Below are positions 57,982 to 64,000 of a stretch of DNA of 64,000 nt, piece by piece. How positions within the stretch are numbered: position 1 is the first letter of the stretch; each line of letters begins with the position of its first letter. This stretch comes from Cyanophora paradoxa (taxonomy: Eukaryota > Glaucocystophyceae > Cyanophorales > Cyanophoraceae). The stretch lies in contig QPMI01000522.1 in the NCBI GenBank assembly GCA_004431415.1, positions 186,001 through 250,000 of the forward strand, in the 5' to 3' direction. The notes beneath the pieces are model-generated. The model had not been told where the DNA came from. It made no database searches and was given only the letters and a program-made list of their open reading frames with translations. A program made the translations under genes and the position numbers.

Positions 57982-60027
57982 GAGCTCAAGGGCCTATATA
58001 GCTAGCTATGCGCTTGTACGCATGCAGTATATATATACCGTACGCGGACCCTGTCCTGGTTCTCTTGTTAAACGTTTAGACTCTGAGAGATTTGCATGCA
58101 AGTTCGAGCTCGAGCGAGGGTGCCCAGCTCCCTCGTGCAGTTAAAATCTTTCGAATCGCTCCACTAGGGGGCCAAGCTTTTAAGGGCCTCCTAAAGCAGA
58201 CGGGGGCCGACTTATTCGTGTGTATATCGATATCGCAGGCGCCCCTCAAGCTCGCCGACCGTATAGGAGGCTTGCATCGCGGGGGGTGTGCAGGGACCGG
58301 TCGCCTCGTGGGGGAGGGCCGGCGGGCATGAGGGGCGGGCGGCGCGGGGCCTGGCAGCGACCGCCGGGGACGCACTGCCCGCCGCTGGGAAGTCTTCGAC
58401 GGAGCCCGGGGATTCCGGGTCCGATAGTGGGCGAGCGCCATCAGGCTCGGACCCCACGAGGGCGGGTCCCGGCGAGGCCGGGCCCTGAGGCAGGCGAGCG
58501 CCGTCTGGCTCAGACCCGCGGTGGTAGCTGGGCGAGCGTTTGAGTGCTCATGCGCCCGGGTAGACGTAGGGGACGTCGGCTTGCATGCCGGCGCCAGCGG
58601 CGCCAGGGGAACGATTTGCATAGGCGCCAGCGGCGCCAGCAGAGGCGGCATCACAGCTCGGGGCTCTGTCCACTGCCGCGTCTTGGGCGCTTGCTCCGCG
58701 TCCCGCCAGAGGCCTGCGAGCGTCGCGCACGCGTCACGGAGAGCCAAGTGAGCGGGGGGGACGCGGCCCCGTGGTTCTTGAGTGTCGTGCTGGCGCGGGC
58801 GGCCCCGCGCACGGGCCGCCGGCGCCGGCGTGCTCTGTGGCCGTACGGGTCCGGCGTCAGAGTTCATAGAGGAGGGGCGCGGGCGGAGGGCGTGAGCGAC
58901 GGGCGCGGGAGGGTCCCGCATGATCGGCGGCAGCGGAGCCGGGTGCGTTGGCGGAGCCACGCGTCCGACTGCGCGGAGTCGAGTCGAGTTGTGCGTCGTG
59001 CGCTGTGGGCGTGGGCTCAGGCGAGCCGCGCATGCGCGGTGGCATGCGTTGGCGGGAAGGCGGGCGGAGCGAGGACGGGAGCTTAAACGGGCGTATGTTG
59101 GCTCTAGATGTTGTGGGCGTCTCTCGGCGCGCTCGGAGTGGCAGGAGAAGGCGGCGGGGACCGGCCCGTTTAAACACGTTACCGCGGGAGCTGGCGCGAG
59201 TCGCGGCGCCAACAGGGGCGCAGCTGCTCTTCGAGATGTCTGTGGTGTCGCTGCGGCTGTCGTTGCCCGCCCGGCGGACCTACTTTGCGCGTTCGGGCCG
59301 TGCTGGTCGTTGGGCGTCGGCGCCGCGAGTTTTGGGACCGGCCACGTGCAGTGCTAGCAGGCACCCTCGTTGGGGAAGCCCCACTGCGCCGGCTTACTCG
59401 CTCGCGGGCCTTCGCGCAATTTTCCGGGGTACCGGAATCCTCCATATATGTTTACATATACACAGTATCAAGGATTGATGAACTTGGGAACTCCCAATCG
59501 ATCGATGCCTCCCGCCGCGGGCTCCCGCGGCCGCCGCCTCCCGGCCCGAGTCCCGGGCCCCGGCCCCCGGCCCGGGCCCCTGCCATCAGCAGCCTAGGCC
59601 TGGCATCGAGGCTGCCATCAGCTCCCATATGCATCAGCTGCAGCTGCATGCGCGCAGGGCTTCCTATCAGCTGCAGCATGCAGGCCCTGAGGGCTTCGAG
59701 GGTGACATGCAGGGCCGGCGCCCTGGGCCCCGGGGGCCTGAGCTCGTCGCGTGGCTCTGCGCATGCGGGGGAGGGAGCCTCAGGGAGGCAGGGAGGCAGG
59801 ATCCGGAGGCAGGCCTAGAGGCCCGGGGGTGTGTGATCAATGGGGGTTTCAATTGCAATCTCACGCGCGAAAGTACCAACTATCATAGTATTAATATAAT
59901 TAAGTGAGTCGAAACAAGTCGACTCAAGAACTTCGGAAGTCATTTCATAGAAATGCTGCAGCCTGTCTTAAATGCACAGCCGAGGGAAAGGCGGGCCGGG
60001 GGGCTTGGGAGCCGGTCCCTCACAGAG
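57982..60027. other. 2 kb without an identified gene
   Basis: Open frames exist on both strands (minus 58076-59212, plus 58544-59086) because of the high GC, but none has a recognised domain or consistent intron signals such as GTACCCC. Words like GGCGAGCGCCATCAGGCTCG and GGCGAGCGCCGTCTGGCTCA (58429, 58494) form a 60-70 bp spaced direct repeat. CTGCAG/GCATGC low-complexity DNA lies at 59625-59720. Confidence 0.45.
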
Positions 60028-62523
60028 TCAGGGGGTAGAGGCCGGCTTGCCGGCTTGCGCGACGGCCGCCGGCAGCTGCGTGCGGAGGAGCCGGGCGGCC
60101 GCCGACGTGTCCGCCAGAGCCGACTTCCGGTAGTTCATCTGATTGGGAAGGGGCGGGGGGGGGGGGGGGGGGGGGGGGTCGGAAACAAAAGCGCGAGGGG
60201 GTCGGGGTACAGGCGAGCGCACGACGGGGAAGTCCGCGGGGTCGAATCCCATTGGGTTGTCGAGCTCGACGTAGAGGAGGAGGATACCCTCGAATATGAG
60301 CACGTTGAAGGAAATGATCAGGTACCCTGCCGCGCCGTCAGGGGGGAAGGATCGGAGGGGGGTAGGGCCCGCGAACCGAGGACGATGCGCTCGGCCTGCA
60401 TGTTGAGGAAGCCTACCCCGATGACGCTCGCCCCGTACAGCGTAATGAAGACCTGCGGGGGGTACAGTTCGCCCCCGAGACCCGCGTCGGACGCAGGATT
60501 GGGGGGAGGAGGCGGCGGGGGGTACGCACGAGGTGGAACTTGGTCATGACGGAGAGGAGGTGGGCGTACGCGTACGGGATGGGCGTCGACATGATCCCCA
60601 GCGCCTCGCCAGCTGCGGGGCCAAGGACGTTTCCGGGGGGTACAGGATTCACAATTTGGGGGGGGGGGAGGGGCAAAGCGGACCGGCGTACTGGGCATCG
60701 ACGAGGTCGCGCTGGAAGCCGAAGCACATGTTGGGCGGGGCGGCCTGGAAGCGTGTCTGCTTGAAGAGCTCCCGCAGGATGCACATCGCCCACCCGAAGC
60801 AGATCTGCCACTTGTTGTTCACCGGCTTCTGCGGGGGGTGCTCAGAGGGGGGGGGGAGGGGGGGAGGTGGAAGGGAGGTGGAGGGGAGGGGGGTACCAGC
60901 AGGGCCAGCTCCTCCTCGGTCATGAGCCCCTCCCGCACCAAATCGTCGTACCTCTTCGGGTCCGGCAGCGGCTCGTCCGTGATCGCCGCTGGGGGGTACG
61001 CGGTGAGCAGGGGGAAGGGGGAAAGAGGAGGCGCGGGGGCGGGGGGTACGGGCGCACAGCGGGGCGGGTCCTGCTTCCCCATGAGCCGCGCCTGCTTGTG
61101 GAACAGCGCCAGGGCCAGGTGCATGTAACTGCCACCGGGGGGGGGGGGGGAGTGTTCGCTCGCCGGGGCAGAGGGGGGTACACGGCGAAGGGCTGGGGTA
61201 CCGGATGATGTCGTTGACCATCGTGAGGCCCTCCTCGGAGCTCGTGTCGACGATGGCGTACAGCTGCGACGCCATCCGATTCGTCCTTCCGAACATTTGC
61301 TGCGGGGGTACGCGATTCGATTCTCGCCCGGGGGAGGAAGGGGGAAAGGGCGGGGGCAGGTCGAGGGGGGTACGCGGCGCGCCTGGAGAAGGTTGCGGAG
61401 CTGCCAGTACCTCGAGAAGATGAGCGAGGTGAAGAGCGAGAGGAGGAAAGCGGCCAGGGAGGCTAGCGTCAGCGCCTGCGAGTTCTCCTGCGGGGCGGGG
61501 GTACCGCATCGGGCCGGGACTGCGGTGCTACACAAAAGAACGGACCAGGGGCACGCAGATGGTCCAGCCGTCGAAGTTCCGGGGCCCCGGGCGCGTGTCC
61601 GAGCGCGCCGGCTCGCAGCTGGGCGGGGCGGGGAGGCGGGGGTGAGCCGCGCGGAAGAGAGACGGCGCGGGGCCTCTGAACGAGAAAGCGGGCGGGCTCG
61701 TAGGAGGAGGCACCGGTAGTACCCGAAGACAGTGGCGACGCCGCAGAGGAAGAGCGCCTCGAGGACGAGGCGCCACGTCACGACCGTCGCCGTCCGCATC
61801 TGAGCGGAGCAGCTCGGCTCAGCTGAGCGGGCCAGAGCGGAGCGTAGCGGGGGCGGGCGGGCCTGCAGGAAGGCCCAGTTGAAGAGGGACGAGGCGTCGT
61901 AGCGCACGATGTTGCGCTGCGTGTGCAGGTCCCACCTGCGCGGCGCCGCGCGGCGCAGCGCGGCGCGGGTTAGCTGGGAGGCTGCGGCGGGGCGATCTCG
62001 GGGGGAGCGCGCGGGCGCGTGCATGCGCACCCGATGTGCGGGGCGCCGGGGCGCTTCTTGGCCATGGTGGCGTCGGCGCGCGCCGGGTTCGTGAGCTCGT
62101 GGCGGATCGACCTCTTCGCGCCCCGCAGGCGCATGCTCATCTCGCTCCAGCCGCCGCGCGCAGGAGCCGGTGTCCTCCCGAAGACCCGGACCGCGTGCTT
62201 CGCCGGCGGGGCCGCGGACGACGCCGTCGTCGCGCCCATGTCGATCACAGCCGCCGTCGCCTCGGCCTCCGCCTCCCGCGTGTGCCGCGCCGCCTCCGCC
62301 TCGACCGCATCCCACGCGCACGACGACTTCTGCGGGCGGGATCAGCGACTTGGCGAGTCCCTCTACACAGCTTTCGCTCCGGGCGCACGGTCGAGCGGAC
62401 GACAACCTTGTGCGCAGGCCGGGCGGCCGGCCTGCTTTCCACTAGCTCTTGCGCGTTCTCCAAATCCACGCTCTCCATTGCGTCGCCCCCCTTGAGGTTG
62501 ATAGGCGTTACAGCCGCCGCCAT
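60028..62523 (-). CDS. Bestrophin-like multi-pass membrane protein (multi-exon)
   Basis: Putative first exon from ATG 62523 (AVTPINLKGGDAMESVDLEN). Later exons: RSIRHELTNPARADATMAKK, WDLHTQRNIVRYDASSLFNW, VTWRLVLEALFLCGVATVFG (membrane), ALTLASLAAFLLSLFTSLIF then SRYWQLRNLLQ, NRMASQLYAIVDTSSEEG, DPKRYDDLVREGLMTEEELA, LGIMSTPIPYAYAHLLSVMT, FITLYGASVIGVGFLNM, VLIFEGILLLYVELDNPMGF then DPADFPV, ending at TGA 60028. The SxYWxLR after a helix pair, the TPIPYAY segment and the NPMGFDPADF cluster recall bestrophin/UPF0187 anion channels (NPFGxDDxDF). In algae these carry chloride or bicarbonate. Assignment is by motif memory and needs a profile search. GTACCCC introns are abundant. Confidence 0.55.
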
Positions 62524-63105
62524 CGCACGCCGCTGGAGACTCGGGCGCTAGCGCGCACTCAGGGCTGGGCTGCCGCGGCGCAGCTAGCTATGGCCGCCCT
62601 AATGCTGACACAAGGTCCAGATACCTAAAAGCAGCCCACCGAGTCGCGGGCCTCGCGGCGATTGCGAGCGGGGGTGGCGCGACCGCTGGCGATATCGATG
62701 GAGCGGCGCAGCGGTACAGCTATTAGCCGGCTAGGGAGCTGCTTCCCTGCTTCGCGCTCGGGTGTTGCGCGCTTTGCTGGTATGATTTCAGCGCACCCCA
62801 AGTTGCTCACTGCATGCAGGCCGCAGCTGCGGCAGGCTTCGCAATGCAGACTACCCGTACCCCCCTTCGCGAGTGGCCTTTCGTCTTTCATCTTCGAGCG
62901 AAGCGATCGATGGCGGGCCATTGGCGGCCCAATCATGGATATGGATATATAAGGCTCTGCAATGCGGCAGCGCCGGGCAGGCCGGGGGCCGGCCCCGCCG
63001 GGGCAGCCTGCATGATGGCTGCATCTGAGTCATCAGGCTGAATGCGCTGCGATGGTGCGCATTGCATGCGCAGCAAAGACGAGCACGACGGCGCCTGGCG
63101 CAGGG
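62524..63105. other. Intergenic, about 0.6 kb
   Basis: Divergent ORF fragments only. It should contain the promoter of the bestrophin-like gene and the 3' end region of the next gene. Palindromic GCATGCGCA words around 63060. Confidence 0.45.
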
Positions 63106-64000
63106 CTACTGCATGGGGCACTGGGGCTGCTGCCCGCCGTGCCCCGGCGGCCGCGGCGCCGGGACCAGCATCTTGGGGTCTGTAACAACCTGCGGGCGCT
63201 CGAGCCTCAGCCCAAGTATCGCTTAAGGATAGGCTAGGCTAGGCTTGGCTTGGCTAGCCACCCCCCACTCTCCTACTCCTCGTGACCTGACCTGGAGGCG
63301 CTGGTCGATGATCTGGATGAGGTCCGTACCCGGCCCGTCGCAGATTGTGAAGATCTCCTTCGCTTTCCTGTACCCCCGGGGGACTTCAGGGGCAGGGCGG
63401 GCGACGCGGGGAGCCGCCGCACCGCAGGTGGTCGGCGGAGCGCTCGAAGAGGCGCCGGCGCAGCGCGACGGGCGCCTGCCGCGACCGTGAGGCGGGGGGA
63501 AGGGGGAAGTCCGAGGGGGGTACGCGCACGGTGGTGCCCTTCTGGTGGTAGCGGTCGGCGAGGGCCATGAGGAACTGGCCCCGCTCGGGGTGGAACGGCG
63601 GCAGGCACGCTTCCGCGTTCGCCAGCACCTGCCGAGGCTCGGCGTCAGCGCCAAGGAGAGGCTCGGGTTCAGGATACTAGTTATAGGAGCCTAAGAAGAA
63701 GAAGAGCTAGACGTGGCGCTCCGGCGCCTGTTCTACTGCACCGGGACGGGCGTCGGGAGCGGCGGGGACGGGGCCTCACCTCGCGGCCGTGGACGATGGC
63801 CTGGTCGGTCTCGTTGACGCGCATGTAGCACTGCAGGAGCAGCATGTTGCAGTGCAGCAGCAGCGAGTGGTTCTTGTGCAGCTTCTCCTTGTGCTCCGAC
63901 ATCACCTGAGGCCGCCCGGCGCTCGTTTGTTTGTTTGGTTCCGTGCGGTGCGGTCTTGCAGGCGCGGGGGCGGCACCTTCTCGATGGCGGCGGCGGCCTT
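63106..64000 (-). CDS. SMYD-like (SET/MYND family) C-terminal TPR-like region, cut by window edge
   Basis: Exons read from the right edge: SEHKEKLHKNHSLLLHCNML, LQCYMRVNETDQAIVHGRE, then VLANAEACLPPFHPERGQFL-MALADRYHQKG, then ALRRRLFERSADHLR and RKAKEIFTICDGPGTDLIQI-IDQRLQ, and a last exon with DPKMLVPAPRPPGHGG to TAG 63106-63108. Helical repeats with HP-x-x-G and YRKAKEIF resemble the C-terminal TPR-like domain of SMYD lysine methyltransferases; the SET and MYND parts would lie beyond 64000. Another TPR protein is the alternative. Confidence 0.4.

Noticed and set aside
58076-59212. 378-codon minus ORF
   Set aside because: Pro/Arg/Ala-rich without recognisable domain; plus-strand frames equally open in the same place. 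Not supported as a gene.
1-64000. tRNA or rRNA genes
   Set aside because: I saw no convincing cloverleaf or conserved rRNA segment on either strand, but I could not run a covariance search.

Overview
The window is nuclear DNA of a GC-rich, intron-rich unicellular eukaryote carrying an inserted, virus-derived element of about 25 kb that is visibly poorer in GC. The host genes (an RWP-RK factor, mitoferrin, an MgtE-type Mg2+ transporter, an mTERF protein, a Stealth/GNPTAB-type phosphotransferase and a bestrophin-like channel) fit an alga or heterotrophic flagellate, for example a stramenopile or haptophyte. I cannot name the species. Host introns are short and C-rich on the sense strand and nearly all contain a GTACCCCC-type motif, which helps assign gene strand.

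Layout. 1-219: start of an RWP-RK gene, cut by the window edge. 220-8819: no convincing gene; mosaic of MITEs, inverted repeats and palindromic low-complexity DNA. 8820-22335: five host genes, namely a His-rich 2OG-oxygenase-like protein (-), mitoferrin (-), MgtE-like (+), mTERF (-) and a Pro/Ala/Ser-rich protein (+). 22336-25478: repeats, a MITE, a small two-exon secreted or anchored protein, and a duplicated copy of the 3' end of the Pro/Ala/Ser-rich gene. 25479-50526: endogenous polinton-like virus (PLV). 50527-64000: the other half of the duplicated gene end, a RING protein, a Stealth phosphotransferase, an Ala-rich protein, a bestrophin-like channel and the 3' part of a SMYD-like gene.

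The viral element is bounded to the base. It has terminal inverted repeats of about 340 bp beginning GCTCGC, flanked by a 6-bp target duplication, CACGCC. It lies inside the duplicated gene end, so the uninterrupted sibling at 22201-22340 serves as an empty-site reference. The left half carries a leftward structural block (two C1q-headed fibres, an HxH-repeat fibre, a 1240-residue membrane-anchored spike). A rightward patatin phospholipase with a discoidin-like domain follows. The centre holds the morphogenesis genes: two divergent paralogous minor capsid/penton proteins, the major capsid protein and a packaging ATPase. The right half holds a DNA-polymerase/SF1-helicase/HNH fusion, an AT-hook protein and a retroviral-type integrase. 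Non-structural genes on the right share an upstream TTATTTTCTCCG motif, while structural genes have short AT-rich divergent promoters, which suggests two expression classes.

The large structural and replication ORFs are intact. The 47.2-49.4 kb end (integrase, DUF5710-like gene, AdoMet decarboxylase-like gene) carries several single-base frameshifts. The element is therefore probably recent, with capsid and replication functions still readable but an integrase that looks broken, unless the shifts are assembly errors.
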